In this document: positions 25,134 through 33,926 of the stretch, piece after piece
Position numbering within the stretch: position 1 is the first letter of the stretch
Layout of the letters: the number at the start of each line of letters is the position of its first letter
Assembly (NCBI GenBank): GCA_023475025.1
Contig: JAMCWB010000052.1
Location: 1-45,847 of the forward strand
Direction: 5' to 3'
Length of the DNA: 45,847 nt
Origin: Gammaproteobacteria bacterium
GTDB lineage: Bacteria; Pseudomonadota; Gammaproteobacteria; Pseudomonadales; Pseudomonadaceae
The notes under the pieces: generated by a model
Database searches by the model: none
Told to the model about the DNA's origin: nothing
The model's input: the letters and a program-made list of their open reading frames with translations, nothing else
Program-made: the position numbers and the translations under genes

Positions 25134-26543
25134 ATGAGTGCTGTGATGAAAGAAAACAACTTTACCGACTTCAAGGTCGCCGACATCAACCTGGCCGATT
25201 GGGGCCGCCGTGAAATCATCATCGCCGAATCAGAAATGCCGGCACTGATGGGCCTGCGCCGCAAATACGCCGGCGAGCAGCCACTGCAAGGCGCCAAGAT
25301 CCTCGGCTGCATCCACATGACCATCCAGACCGCCGTACTGATCGAAACCCTCACTGCCCTCGGCGCTGAAGTACGTTGGTCCTCGTGCAACATCTTCTCT
25401 ACCCAGGACCAGGCCGCCGCCGCCATCGCCGCCGCAGGCATACCCGTGTTCGCCTGGAAAGGCGAAACCGAAGAAGAGTACGAATGGTGCATCGAGCAGA
25501 CCATCCTCAAGGACGGCCAGCCCTGGGATGCGAACATGATCCTGGATGACGGCGGCGACCTGACCGAAATCCTGCACAACAAATACCCGCAAATACTCGA
25601 ACATATCCACGGCATTACCGAAGAAACCACCACCGGTGTGCACCGCCTGCTCGACATGCTGAAAAAAGGCACCCTGAAAGTCCCGGCGATCAACGTCAAC
25701 GACTCGGTGACCAAAAGCAAGAACGACAACAAGTACGGCTGCCGCCATAGCCTGAGCGACGCCATCAAGCGCGCAACGGATCACCTGCTGTCCGGCAAGC
25801 AAGCACTGGTCATCGGCTATGGTGATGTTGGCAAGGGCTCGGCCCAGTCACTGCGCCAGGAAGGCATGATCGTGCGCGTCACCGAAAGTGATCCGATCTG
25901 CGCCATGCAGGCCTGCATGGATGGCTATGAAGTCGTCTCGCCCTACATCAACGGCATCAATGACGGCAGCGAAACCAGCATCAACAGCGACCTGCTGGGC
26001 AAGATCGATCTGCTGGTAACCACCACCGGCAACGTCAACGTCTGCGATGCCAACATGCTCAAGGCGCTGAAAAAGCGTGCAGTGGTGTGCAACATCGGCC
26101 ACTTCGACAACGAAATCGACACCGCCTACACCCGCGCCAACTGGCACTGGGAAGAGGTCAAGCCACAGGTACACAAGCTGCACCGCAACGGCAAGGACAA
26201 CTTCGACCCGACCAATGATGACTACCTGATCCTGCTGGCCGAAGGCCGCCTGGTCAACCTGGGCAACGCCACCGGCCACCCCAGCCGCATCATGGACGGC
26301 TCCTTCGCCAACCAGGTATTGGCACAGATCCACCTGTATGGCGAACAGTTTGCCAAGCTGCCAGCTGCCGACAAGGCCGCCAAGCTGCGGGTTGAAGTCT
26401 TGCCGAAGAAACTGGATGAAGAAGTGGCCCTGGAAATGGTCAAAGGCTTCGGCGGCGTCATCACCCAACTGACCCAGACCCAGGCCGACTACATCGGCGT
26501 CCCGGTTGAAGGCCCGTTCAAGTCGGACGATTATCGGTATTGA
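25134..26543 (+). CDS. ahcY: Adenosylhomocysteinase
   Basis: A protein of 469 residues that splits S-adenosylhomocysteine into homocysteine and adenosine with bound NAD. Seen: [53 protein letters not shown] (active-site Lys/Asn region), the NAD-binding [25 protein letters not shown], and the C-terminal [10 protein letters not shown]. Full length for the bacterial form. GGAG lies before the ATG. It is controlled by the SAH riboswitch just upstream and followed by metF, so two successive steps of homocysteine recycling lie together. Confidence 0.99.
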   Translation: MSAVMKENNFTDFKVADINLADWGRREIIIAESEMPALMGLRRKYAGEQPLQGAKILGCIHMTIQTAVLIETLTALGAEVRWSSCNIFSTQDQAAAAIAAAGIPVFAWKGETEEEYEWCIEQTILKDGQPWDANMILDDGGDLTEILHNKYPQILEHIHGITEETTTGVHRLLDMLKKGTLKVPAINVNDSVTKSKNDNKYGCRHSLSDAIKRATDHLLSGKQALVIGYGDVGKGSAQSLRQEGMIVRVTESDPICAMQACMDGYEVVSPYINGINDGSETSINSDLLGKIDLLVTTTGNVNVCDANMLKALKKRAVVCNIGHFDNEIDTAYTRANWHWEEVKPQVHKLHRNGKDNFDPTNDDYLILLAEGRLVNLGNATGHPSRIMDGSFANQVLAQIHLYGEQFAKLPAADKAAKLRVEVLPKKLDEEVALEMVKGFGGVITQLTQTQADYIGVPVEGPFKSDDYRY

Positions 26544-26700
26544 TAAAAGCCGCTGGAAGCTGGAAGCTGAAGGCTGGAAGATCAAGGTATCAGTTGTTGT
26601 CACTGCTGTGCACAAGGCTGGCAATATCGGCTATACGCAGGACTTTGACAACAAGCCCGCCCTGAACCTTCCAGCCTTCAGCCTTCAGCCTTCAGCCTTA
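26544..26700. repeat. Heptamer inverted-array element 4 (ahcY-metF gap)
   Basis: The left arm (26544-26580) begins TAAAAGCCGCTGGAAGC on the base after the ahcY stop codon. The right arm (26667-26700) is CCTTCCAGCC followed by repeated CTTCAGC units and ends 17 bp before metF. In an ahcY-metF transcript the arms could pair across an unrelated interior of about 85 nt. That would put a long hairpin just before the metF ribosome site. Confidence 0.85.
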
Positions 26701-26717
26701 TTTAAGGTAAAGAGACT

Positions 26718-27560
26718 ATGTCCTCCCCCTCCGCCCCGGTCAGCTTCGAGTTCTTTCCGACCAAGACCGACGCCGGGCATGCAAAACTGATTGCCGCCGC
26801 CCATGTACTGGCTGGCGAAAATCCTGAATTTTTCTCTGTCACCTACGGTGCCGGTGGCTCCACGCGCGACCGTACGCTGAACACCGTGCTGCAGCTGGAC
26901 CAGGAAGTGAAAGTGCCGACCGCACCTCACCTGTCCTGTGTTGGCGATAGCAAGGAAGACCTGCGCAGCCTGCTCACGCTGTACCGCGAATCCGGTATCC
27001 AGCGCATTGTTGCCCTGCGCGGCGACTTGCCTTCTGGTATGGGTCAGGCGTCCGGTGAACTGCGTTACGCCAATGAACTGGTTGAGTTTATCCGTGCCGA
27101 AACCGGTGACCACTTCACCATTGAAGTTGCCGCCTACCCGGAAGCACATCCGCAGGCACGCAGCTTCGAGGATGATTTGCGCAACTTTGTGCGCAAGGCC
27201 CAAGCCGGCGCCGACAGCGCCATCACCCAGTACTTCTTCAACGCCGACTGCTATTTCCATTTTGTCGAGCGGGTGCGCCAGGCCGGCGTGGATATTCCAA
27301 TTATCCCCGGCATCATGCCGATCACCAATTACAGCAAACTGGCCCGTTTCTCCGATGCCTGTGGCGCAGAAATCCCGCGCTGGATCCGCAAGCAACTGGA
27401 AGCCTACGGCGACGACAGCGACAGCATCACCGCCTTCGGCACCGACGTGATTACCGACATGTGCCAGCGCCTGCTCGACGGCGGCGCACCCGGGCTGCAC
27501 TTCTACACCCTGAACCAGGCAGAACCAAGCCTGGCGGTGTGGCGTAATCTGCTCGGTTGA
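26718..27560 (+). CDS. metF: 5,10-methylenetetrahydrofolate reductase
   Basis: A protein of 280 residues, a FAD-containing TIM barrel. It reduces methylene-tetrahydrofolate to the methyl form used to remake methionine. Seen: VSFEFFPTKT at the N-terminus, FFSVTYGAGGSTRDRT, ALRGDLPSG, EVAAYPEAHPQ, ITQYFFNADCYFHFVER, IIPGIMPITNY and the C-terminal PGLHFYTLNQAEPS. Full length. It follows ahcY by 174 bp containing a heptamer element and is probably transcribed with it, at least in part. Confidence 0.98.
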   Translation: MSSPSAPVSFEFFPTKTDAGHAKLIAAAHVLAGENPEFFSVTYGAGGSTRDRTLNTVLQLDQEVKVPTAPHLSCVGDSKEDLRSLLTLYRESGIQRIVALRGDLPSGMGQASGELRYANELVEFIRAETGDHFTIEVAAYPEAHPQARSFEDDLRNFVRKAQAGADSAITQYFFNADCYFHFVERVRQAGVDIPIIPGIMPITNYSKLARFSDACGAEIPRWIRKQLEAYGDDSDSITAFGTDVITDMCQRLLDGGAPGLHFYTLNQAEPSLAVWRNLLG

Positions 27561-27576
27561 ACGCAAGGTGCTGCGC

Positions 27577-27663
27577 GCCGCTGAAAGCTGAAAGCTGAAA
27601 GCTGAAAGCTGAAAGCTGAAAGCTGAAAGCTGAAAGCTGAAAGCTGAAAGCTGAAAGCTGAAA
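27577..27663. repeat. Heptamer array 5: twelve perfect GCTGAAA copies
   Basis: 27580-27663 is exactly twelve uninterrupted GCTGAAA units (84 bp), preceded by GCC as in the end motif of the other elements. No facing arm is present. It begins 16 bases after the metF stop and ends about 80 bp before the likely -10 of the helicase gene. Perfect units suggest recent expansion and likely copy-number change between strains. Confidence 0.95.
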
Positions 27664-27707
27664 GTATCAGGATCCGGGTGGGGTGTTGAGCCGTCAAGCT
27701 TTGAGCG

Positions 27708-27749
27708 GCGGGCAAGCAAATGCTTGCCCGCTACAAGTTGTGTTATACT
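27708..27749 (+). promoter_or_regulatory. Palindrome and likely promoter of the helicase gene
   Basis: A perfect 11-bp inverted repeat, GCGGGCAAGCA and TGCTTGCCCGC, with a two-base loop (27708-27731), is followed by a good -10 hexamer TATACT (27744-27749). The -35 would fall within the right arm and is weak. The palindrome may be an operator, or a terminator for metF that lacks a clear T-run. Confidence 0.5.
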
Positions 27750-27818
27750 CCGCTTTCTTCATTTCCGGCCGCACGGACAGATCCCAGTTCGCAAACGGCC
27801 ATCACAGGGTTTATCTGA

Positions 27819-29342
27819 ATGTCCTTTGCTTCTCTCGGCCTGTCCGACGCGTTATTGCGTGCGGTGACAGCCACTGGTTATACCTCGCCTACCCCCGTTC
27901 AACTGCAAGCCATCCCCACTGTTCTGCAAGGCCGCGACCTGATGGTTGCCGCACAGACTGGAACCGGAAAAACGGGTGGCTTTGCCTTGCCGCTGCTGGA
28001 AATACTCTTCCCGGCAGGCAAGCCTGACAACCATGAACGCAAACCACGTCAGGTGCGCGCTCTGGTATTGACCCCGACACGGGAACTGGCCGCCCAGGTG
28101 CACGACAGCATCACTGCTTATGCCGCCGAGCTGCCACTGAAAAGCGCTTGCGTTTTCGGCGGTGTCGGCCCCAACCCGCAGATTCGCGCCATTGCCCCTG
28201 GTCTGGATATTCTGGTCGCCTGCCCGGGTCGTCTGCTCGACCTGGCCAACCAGAAGCTGGTCGACCTGTCCCGGGTCGAAATCCTGGTGCTCGACGAAGC
28301 CGACCGCATGCTCGACATGGGCTTTATCCATGACGTGAAAAAGGTGATCGCCAAGCTACCGTCCAAGCGACAGAACCTGCTGTTCTCGGCCACCTTCTCG
28401 AAAGAGATTACCGAACTGGCCAATCGTCTGCTGGACGATCCGCAGCGCATCGAAGTAACGCCGCCCAATACCACGGTCGAGCGTATCGAACAGAAAGTGT
28501 TCCGTATCCAGGCCGGTCACAAGCGCGCCCTGCTGGCGCACCTGATCACCCAGGGTGCCTGGGAACAGGTACTGGTCTTTACCCGCACCAAACATGGCGC
28601 CAACCGCCTGGCTGAATTCCTTAACAAACAGGGCCTGTCAGCTGCCCCCATTCATGGCAACAAGAGCCAGAGTGCGCGCACCAAGGCCCTGAGCGAGTTC
28701 AAGGCCGGCACCCTGCGCATCATGGTTGCCACCGATATCGCCGCCCGCGGCCTGGATATTGATCAGTTGCCGCACGTCGTCAACTTCGAGTTGCCCAACG
28801 TATCGGAAGACTATGTGCACCGCATTGGTCGTACCGGCCGTGCCGGTCGCAGCGGCGAAGCCATCTCCCTGGTCAGCCCGGACGAAGAAAAGCTGCTGAA
28901 ATCGATCGAGCGCATGACGCGCCAGCAAATCGAGACCGGTGATGACCTTGGTTTTGTCCCGCCGAGCCAGAATGATCTGAACAATGACCGGCCGGAACGT
29001 GCCGAGCGCTCAGGCTCAGACCGGCCACGCGGTAATACGCCGAACCGCTCGCGCAACGCCAACAGCAAGAACGGGCAGCAACCTGCGCGTGCAGCCAACA
29101 AGCGCACCGGCCCCAAAGGCCCCAGGCCGGCAGGCAAACCGCCAGCAGAACAGCCACGCAACAACACGCAGCGCCGTCCGCAGCGCGCCGCGCGCCCGGT
29201 GATCAGCGAGCCCGATGACGCCGTCGCCCGGGAACGCCGCTTGCAGGCCTTCGGCAACCGCGTAGTTCCCGACCCCGATGAAAAGCCGGCACGCAACCCG
29301 CGTCGCAAGGGCCAGGAAAAGCCGGCCTTGTTTGGCGGCTGA
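27819..29342 (+). CDS. rhlE: DEAD-box RNA helicase, RhlE type
   Basis: A protein of 507 residues. The two RecA-like domains (about 1-375) have all helicase motifs: TPVQLQAIP (Q motif), [60 protein letters not shown] and [14 protein letters not shown] basic, disordered tail of about 120 residues rich in Arg, Asn and Pro follows and ends in ALFGG; such tails bind RNA in RhlE proteins. It probably unwinds RNA in ribosome assembly or decay and helps at low temperature. The ATG at 27819 begins the usual MSFASLGLS. pseudomonads often have more than one RhlE, so which copy this is cannot be said. Confidence 0.92.
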   Translation: MSFASLGLSDALLRAVTATGYTSPTPVQLQAIPTVLQGRDLMVAAQTGTGKTGGFALPLLEILFPAGKPDNHERKPRQVRALVLTPTRELAAQVHDSITAYAAELPLKSACVFGGVGPNPQIRAIAPGLDILVACPGRLLDLANQKLVDLSRVEILVLDEADRMLDMGFIHDVKKVIAKLPSKRQNLLFSATFSKEITELANRLLDDPQRIEVTPPNTTVERIEQKVFRIQAGHKRALLAHLITQGAWEQVLVFTRTKHGANRLAEFLNKQGLSAAPIHGNKSQSARTKALSEFKAGTLRIMVATDIAARGLDIDQLPHVVNFELPNVSEDYVHRIGRTGRAGRSGEAISLVSPDEEKLLKSIERMTRQQIETGDDLGFVPPSQNDLNNDRPERAERSGSDRPRGNTPNRSRNANSKNGQQPARAANKRTGPKGPRPAGKPPAEQPRNNTQRRPQRAARPVISEPDDAVARERRLQAFGNRVVPDPDEKPARNPRRKGQEKPALFGG

Positions 29343-29369
29343 TCACAAGCGGCCTACTGCAGCACCCAC

Positions 29370-29392
29370 AACGCCAGCATCGAGCTGGCGTT
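29370..29392 (+). terminator. Likely terminator after rhlE
   Basis: A 9-bp stem AACGCCAGC / GCTGGCGTT with loop ATCGA, 27 bases after the helicase stop, followed by TGTTCGTTC. The T-run is interrupted, so the call is moderate. Confidence 0.6.
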
Positions 29393-29497
29393 GTTCGTTC
29401 AGGGCTGCGGGTTTGCCTACCCGGGCCTCAACTCCTATAGTCTTCTATCAGCGGTCAAAAGGACCCTGCCCGAATCCACGACAAAAGGAGTTTTCCC

Positions 29498-30088
29498 ATG
29501 TGGCAGTCAGCATCCAGAACTTTTCTCGCTTGCCTCGCCAGCAGCGTCATCATCAGCGCCCAGGCACAGTCGATTTCGCCATTGCCGGAAACCGGCTTAT
29601 GGAAAGTTGAAAGCACCACACTGATCAACGGCCAGGATCTCATGGCCGCTATTCGCGAAACCCAGCGCGCCATGCTGGCACAGCTACCGCCAGAACAGCG
29701 TGCCATGATGGAATCCATGATGCAGCAGGATGCCGATGAAGAGGATTACGACTGCATCACCGAATCAGATCTGGCCAACTTCAGAAACCCCGAGAGCCTG
29801 ATGGCGGACATCCAGCGCGATATGCCCGGCTGCACCATCTCCCTCACTGAAAGCACTGGCAACCGCATGGCATTTACTGGCACCTGTGATGGTGCCGATG
29901 GCTTTACCGGTGACATGCAGGGTGAAATCGTCATGGTCAGTGCGCGCGAGATGCGCCATAGCTTCAGTGGCAAAGGTACGCTGGACACCCCGGCAGATGA
30001 GCTGCCACCGAGCATGCAAGGCATGTCAGGCACTGTGCAGACCGAGCATACCGAAGTCGCACGCTGGGTTGCTGCCGACTGTCGCTAG
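29498..30088 (+). CDS. Periplasmic DUF3617-like protein
   Basis: A protein of 196 residues with a signal peptide (TFLACLASSVIISAQAQ). The mature part starts with PETGLWKVESTTLING. It has cysteine-bearing segments DYDCITESDL, MPGCTISLTES and TGTCDGADGF, a GKGTLDTP strand and a closing VARWVAADCR. This layout (GxW start, spaced cysteines, ARW-x-C end) is that of DUF3617 proteins, whose role is unknown. The four mature cysteines could form two disulfides. AAAGGAG lies before the ATG. It stands alone between the helicase and the stress protein. Confidence 0.75.
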   Translation: MWQSASRTFLACLASSVIISAQAQSISPLPETGLWKVESTTLINGQDLMAAIRETQRAMLAQLPPEQRAMMESMMQQDADEEDYDCITESDLANFRNPESLMADIQRDMPGCTISLTESTGNRMAFTGTCDGADGFTGDMQGEIVMVSAREMRHSFSGKGTLDTPADELPPSMQGMSGTVQTEHTEVARWVAADCR

Positions 30089-30173
30089 AGTCTCTGCCTG
30101 ACCCAGATCATGGAAAAATATCCCGCGACTGCCACACTGTAGACAAGTGAGCAAAAACATCAGGAGAGAAACC

Positions 30174-30962
30174 ATGTTGAAACACTGCGTTGTTGGAGTG
30201 GACTATTCACCCGAGTGGGATCGTACGCTCGACTATCTGCCCGCCATAAAGCAACTGGTCGGACTTGAACGCCTGACCCTGGTACATGTCGTTGAAAGTT
30301 TCAAACGCCAGCGTACCCAGGATCAGGCCGGCGTGGCCGAAGGACACCTCAAGGGCCTGGCCGAGCAACTGACCGCAGACCTGGGCATTGCTGTTGACTA
30401 CGAGGTGCGTACTGGTTTTGCCGCCTCGGAAATCCTTGAAGCAGCCAAAAAGCATGAAGCCGATGGCGTAATCGCCCTTAATCGGAGCCATTCCGCCAGC
30501 CGTGAAGTGCTGGTCGGCAATATCGTGGTTAACCTGGCCCGCATGACCAAGTTGCCGCTGCTGATCGTGGCCAGCGATGGCGCCATCGCCGAACCCGGCG
30601 CTCCTGTCATTCTGGGCACGGATGGCTCCGGCCCGGCCAAGGTTGCTCAACGCTGGTTTGAAGACTTTGTCCGTCAAGGCAGCCACGGCCTGGCACTCTG
30701 GGTTGATGCCGACGAGCATGATGATGAAGACGAAGCTCACCGCACCCTGACCACTCTGAGCAGCGAATACAGCAATGTAGCCACCCGCCGCCTCAAGGGT
30801 GACGTCAGTCATGAACTGGTCAACACCGCGAACGAAGAAAAGGCAGCGCTGGTGATTATCGGCAAGCGCGGCAGCACACCCATCCTGGACCTGCTGATTG
30901 GCAGCAGTGCAGAAGCGGTTGTGCGCGAAAGCCGCCAACCGGTATTGCTGATTCCTTCCTGA
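30174..30962 (+). CDS. Tandem universal stress protein (UspE-like)
   Basis: 262 residues made of two Usp domains. The first (1-140) has CVVGVDYSPEWDRTLDYL and VIALNRSHSASREVLVGNIVVNLAR, with a degenerate nucleotide loop. The second (145-262) has VILGTDGSGPAKVAQRW and the ATP-binding pattern GKRGSTPILDLLIGSSAEAV (G-x2-G-x9-G-S), ending VLLIPS. An acidic stretch DADEHDDEDE lies in the second domain. Such proteins help survival under stress, growth arrest or low oxygen. The frame opens at a GTG at 30147, but the ATG at 30174 follows AGGAGAGAAACC. Confidence 0.85.
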   Translation: MLKHCVVGVDYSPEWDRTLDYLPAIKQLVGLERLTLVHVVESFKRQRTQDQAGVAEGHLKGLAEQLTADLGIAVDYEVRTGFAASEILEAAKKHEADGVIALNRSHSASREVLVGNIVVNLARMTKLPLLIVASDGAIAEPGAPVILGTDGSGPAKVAQRWFEDFVRQGSHGLALWVDADEHDDEDEAHRTLTTLSSEYSNVATRRLKGDVSHELVNTANEEKAALVIIGKRGSTPILDLLIGSSAEAVVRESRQPVLLIPS

Positions 30963-30973
30963 GTCGTTACCCG

Positions 30974-30998
30974 GCGGCCACTGACACCCGGTGGCCGC
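30974..30998. terminator. GC hairpin between convergent genes
   Basis: GCGGCCAC / GTGGCCGC with a nine-base loop lies between the stop codons of the stress protein and the convergent CoA-transferase gene. It has no T-run, but its place fits a two-way transcription end. Confidence 0.5.
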
Positions 30999-31002
30999 TC
31001 AT

Positions 31003-32202
31003 TCAGGCTGAGCCACCACCCTCAGCTTCACCCAACCAGTCTCGCCTTACGCTGGCCTCATCCGCATTCAGTAATGGTGGTGCGTAGCGGTAACTGACCG
31101 GCGTGCGCGACAGGCGGATCGGATTGGCCACCAGGCTGACGCGCTCGCTCAGTGGATGCGACATCTGCAGTGCCAGTGCTCTGGCCTGAACCTGAGGGTC
31201 AGCGAAGACCTGCTGCAAATCATTGACCGGACCACAGGGAACACCGGCCCGCTCCAGCAACGCGATCCACTCAGCTGTGGTACGAAATACCGTCTGCTGG
31301 CGGATCAAGGGGATCAATTCGGCACGGTGGGCAACCCGAGCTGCATTGCTGGCAAAACGCGGATCATCGGCCCATTGTGGCTGCCCGGCAGCATTGGCAA
31401 AGGCCCGGAACTGGCTGTCATTGCCGACAGTCAGGATAAGATTGCCATCGGCGGTGGGGAAATCCTGGTAAGGCACAATATTCGGATGGGCGTTGCCCAA
31501 ACGCCCTGGCGCCTGGCCGGTAGTCAGGTAATTCAGCGCCTGATTGGCCAGACAGGCGACCTGCACGTCGAGCAAGGCCAGATCAATATGCTGACCCTGA
31601 CCACTTTTCTCACGCTCGGCGAAGGCAGCAAGAATCGCATTGCTGGCATAGAGGCCGGTCAACACGTCAGTCAGCGCAACCCCGACCTTGAGTGGGCCCG
31701 CCCCCGGTTCACCATCGGGCTGCCCCGTCACACTCATCAAGCCACCCAGCCCCTGGATCATGAAATCGTAGCCTGCGCGAGCGGCATAGGGCCCGGTCTG
31801 ACCAAAACCCGTCACCGAGCAATAAATCAGCCGCGGGTTGAGCGCCTGCAGGCTGGCGTAATCCAGCCCATAGGCTGCCAGACCGCCAACCTTGAAATTT
31901 TCGATCAGTACATCGGCCTTGGCTACCAGGCGCTTTAGCTCCGCCTGACCCGCAGGCTGGGTAAAATCGATCGCCAGCGAACGCTTGTTACGGTTGGCAC
32001 TGAGGAAGTAAGCCGCTTCCGAGGTATCCCGTCCATCAGCATCTTTCAGATACGGCGGCCCCCAGGCACGGGTGTCATCCCCCACCTGCGGACGCTCGAT
32101 CTTGACCACATCCGCCCCCAGATCACCCAACAACTGACCCGCCCACGGCCCAGCCAGCACGCGGGAGAGATCAAGAACGCGTAAGCCGGATAGTGCAGAC
32201 AA
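31003..32202 (-). CDS. gcdG: CaiB/BaiF family III CoA-transferase (glutarate)
   Basis: About 399 residues. Family III CoA-transferase fold: LSGLRVLDLSRVLAGPWAGQLLGDLGADVVKIERP, then DWAR-type RAWGPPY, SANRNKRSLAIDF, GYDFMIQGLGGLMSVTG with the catalytic Asp in GYDF, and SGQGQHIDLALLD. In Pseudomonas a gene of this family lies beside gcdH and feeds glutarate (from lysine) into glutaryl-CoA using succinyl-CoA; I infer this role from the neighbours. The ATG-started frame from 32346 would begin by translating a heptamer repeat, so I chose TTG at 32202. It has GAGG eight bases upstream and gives the family's usual N-terminus. Confidence 0.8.
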   Translation of the reverse strand: MSALSGLRVLDLSRVLAGPWAGQLLGDLGADVVKIERPQVGDDTRAWGPPYLKDADGRDTSEAAYFLSANRNKRSLAIDFTQPAGQAELKRLVAKADVLIENFKVGGLAAYGLDYASLQALNPRLIYCSVTGFGQTGPYAARAGYDFMIQGLGGLMSVTGQPDGEPGAGPLKVGVALTDVLTGLYASNAILAAFAEREKSGQGQHIDLALLDVQVACLANQALNYLTTGQAPGRLGNAHPNIVPYQDFPTADGNLILTVGNDSQFRAFANAAGQPQWADDPRFASNAARVAHRAELIPLIRQQTVFRTTAEWIALLERAGVPCGPVNDLQQVFADPQVQARALALQMSHPLSERVSLVANPIRLSRTPVSYRYAPPLLNADEASVRRDWLGEAEGGGSA

Positions 32203-32265
32203 GGCGGGTACCTCGGGCTGAGTTAGGGAAAGGCGCTTTGTTGGCGGGCGTAGGCTGGGGTTGGG

Positions 32266-32427
32266 GCTGAAGGCTGGAAGCTGGAAGCTGGAAGCTGGAA
32301 GCTGGAAGCTCAGTGTGGACTTGGAGTGAATGCCTTGACTAGACATTATCTAGCCAGACGCAAAGATTCATCCAGTACCACTGCCCATACCTTCCAGCTT
32401 CCAGCCTCCAGCTTTCAGCCGCTTTTA
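32266..32427. repeat. Heptamer inverted-array element 6 (gcdH-gcdG gap)
   Basis: The left arm is GCTGAAG plus five GCTGGAA copies (32266-32310). The right arm (32389-32427) is the facing complement and closes with the complement of TAAAAGCGGCTG, 14 bp after the gcdH stop. It lies between gcdH and gcdG on the minus strand and could separate their expression. The interior contains a short palindromic stretch (CTAGACATTATCTAG) not seen in the other elements. Confidence 0.85.
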
Positions 32428-32441
32428 CCCACTTTCAGGCG

Positions 32442-33626
32442 TTAAAAGAACGCCTGCAGCCCCGTTTGCGCACGCCCCAGAATCAGTGCGTGCACATCGT
32501 GGGTCCCTTCGTAGGTGTTGACCACTTCCAGGTTGACCACATGGCGGATTACGCCGTACTCATCCGAGATACCGTTGCCACCGAGCATGTCACGGGCTAC
32601 ACGGGCGATGTCCAGCGACTTGCCGCAGGAATTGCGCTTCATGATCGAGGTGATTTCCACTGCGGCAGTGCCCTCATCTTTCATGCGACCGAGGCGCAGG
32701 CAGCCTTGCAGTGCCAGCGTGATCTCGGTCTGCATGTCAGCCAGTTTCTTCTGGATCAGCTGGGTCTGCGCCAGCGGACGGCCGAACTGCATGCGGTCCA
32801 GGGTGTACTGGCGCGCCGTGTGCCAGCAGAACTCGGCGGCGCCCAGAGCGCCCCAGGAAATCCCGTAACGGGCCGAATTCAGGCAGGTAAAGGGACCTTT
32901 CAGACCGGTCACGTGCGGCAACATATTCTCTTCCGGCACAAATACATCGTCCATCACGATCTCACCGGTGATCGAAGTGCGCAGGCCGACCTTGCCTTTG
33001 ATGGCCGGAGCGCTGAGGCCGGGCATGCCCTTCTCGAGAATAAAGCCACGGATCTTGTCGTCATCGGTCTTGGCCCAGACCACGAAAACATCGGCAATCG
33101 GGCTGTTGGTGATCCACATCTTGGCGCCTTTCAGACTGTAACCACCGTCAACACTGCGCGCACGGGTCACCATGGAACCCGGGTCGGAGCCGTGATTCGG
33201 CTCGGTCAGACCAAAGCAACCGACCCACTCACCACTGGCCAGCTTGGGCAGATACTTCATCTTCTGCTCTTCGCTGCCGAACTCATTGATCGGCACCATC
33301 ACCAGCGAGGACTGCACGCTCATCATCGAGCGGTAACCCGAATCCACCCGCTCGACTTCACGGGCAATCAGGCCGTAGCAGACATAGTTCAGCCCGCTGC
33401 CACCGTATTGCTCGGGGATAGTCGCACCCAACAGGCCCAGTTCACCCATTTCACGGAAAATGGCAATGTCGGTCTCTTCGTTGCGGAACGAATTGAGCAC
33501 CCGCGGCATCAGTTTTTCCTGACAGTACTGCGCCGCCGAATCACGCACCATGCGCTCTTCTTCGGTCAATTGTTGATCCAGCAGCAACGGATCTTCCCAG
33601 TTGAAACTTGCTTTTGATTCGGCCAT
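32442..33626 (-). CDS. gcdH: Glutaryl-CoA dehydrogenase
   Basis: A protein of 394 residues, an FAD acyl-CoA dehydrogenase that oxidises and decarboxylates glutaryl-CoA to crotonyl-CoA in lysine and glutarate breakdown. Seen: [20 protein letters not shown] at the N-terminus, [17 protein letters not shown] (flavin/substrate loop), [39 protein letters not shown] and [19 protein letters not shown], where the Glu of YEGT is the catalytic base of the GCDH branch. The ATG at 33626 has GGAG seven bases away; the longer frame to 33689 is not needed. Divergent from the LysR gene, probably its regulator. Confidence 0.95.
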   Translation of the reverse strand: MAESKASFNWEDPLLLDQQLTEEERMVRDSAAQYCQEKLMPRVLNSFRNEETDIAIFREMGELGLLGATIPEQYGGSGLNYVCYGLIAREVERVDSGYRSMMSVQSSLVMVPINEFGSEEQKMKYLPKLASGEWVGCFGLTEPNHGSDPGSMVTRARSVDGGYSLKGAKMWITNSPIADVFVVWAKTDDDKIRGFILEKGMPGLSAPAIKGKVGLRTSITGEIVMDDVFVPEENMLPHVTGLKGPFTCLNSARYGISWGALGAAEFCWHTARQYTLDRMQFGRPLAQTQLIQKKLADMQTEITLALQGCLRLGRMKDEGTAAVEITSIMKRNSCGKSLDIARVARDMLGGNGISDEYGVIRHVVNLEVVNTYEGTHDVHALILGRAQTGLQAFF

Positions 33627-33764
33627 GGGTAACTCCAGACAGTGACAGGTAAACGCAGAACCAACGGGCTCTGCTTCAAGTGTCACCAAGCCTAGTCGCG
33701 ATCAGACAGACAGGCAAACGCGTTTTTTGCAGCTATCTGTGCTAGATTGGAATTCCGTAAGTAT

Positions 33765-33910
33765 TAAAAGCCGCTGAAGGCTAAAGGCTGGAAGCTGGAA
33801 GCTGGAAGATTGACTCGGGTGCGGGGTGTTCATTTAAGTGCCTCGGGAAAGCACCCTATTTAGTCCGGGCAGCTAACTGTCTTTAAACTTCCAGCCTTCA
33901 GCCTTCAGCC
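33765..33910. repeat. Heptamer inverted-array element 7 (gcdH/gcdR divergent gap)
   Basis: The left arm begins TAAAAGCCGCTGAAGGC and runs to 33810. The right arm (33888-33910) is CTTCCAGCC plus CTTCAGCC units. It sits in the 300-bp gap between the divergent gcdH and gcdR genes, ending 16 bp before gcdR, so it lies in their shared control region. Besides this element the gap holds AT-rich sequence (33718-33760) that could carry promoters; I could not fix hexamers. Confidence 0.85.
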
Positions 33911-33926
33911 ATCCGAAGGATGCCCT

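Noticed and set aside
27580..27663. A possible CRISPR-like array
   Set aside because: The units are 7 bp and abut directly with no spacers, and no cas gene is present.
26685..27719. A 344-codon minus-strand frame with repeated FSFQLSA
   Set aside because: The repeated peptide is a heptamer DNA array read in frame (three units make 21 bp), and the rest is antisense to metF.
32203..32346. An N-terminal extension of the CoA-transferase reading SFQLPASSFQLPAF
   Set aside because: It is a translated heptamer array; the family N-terminus begins at the TTG at 32202 with its own ribosome site.
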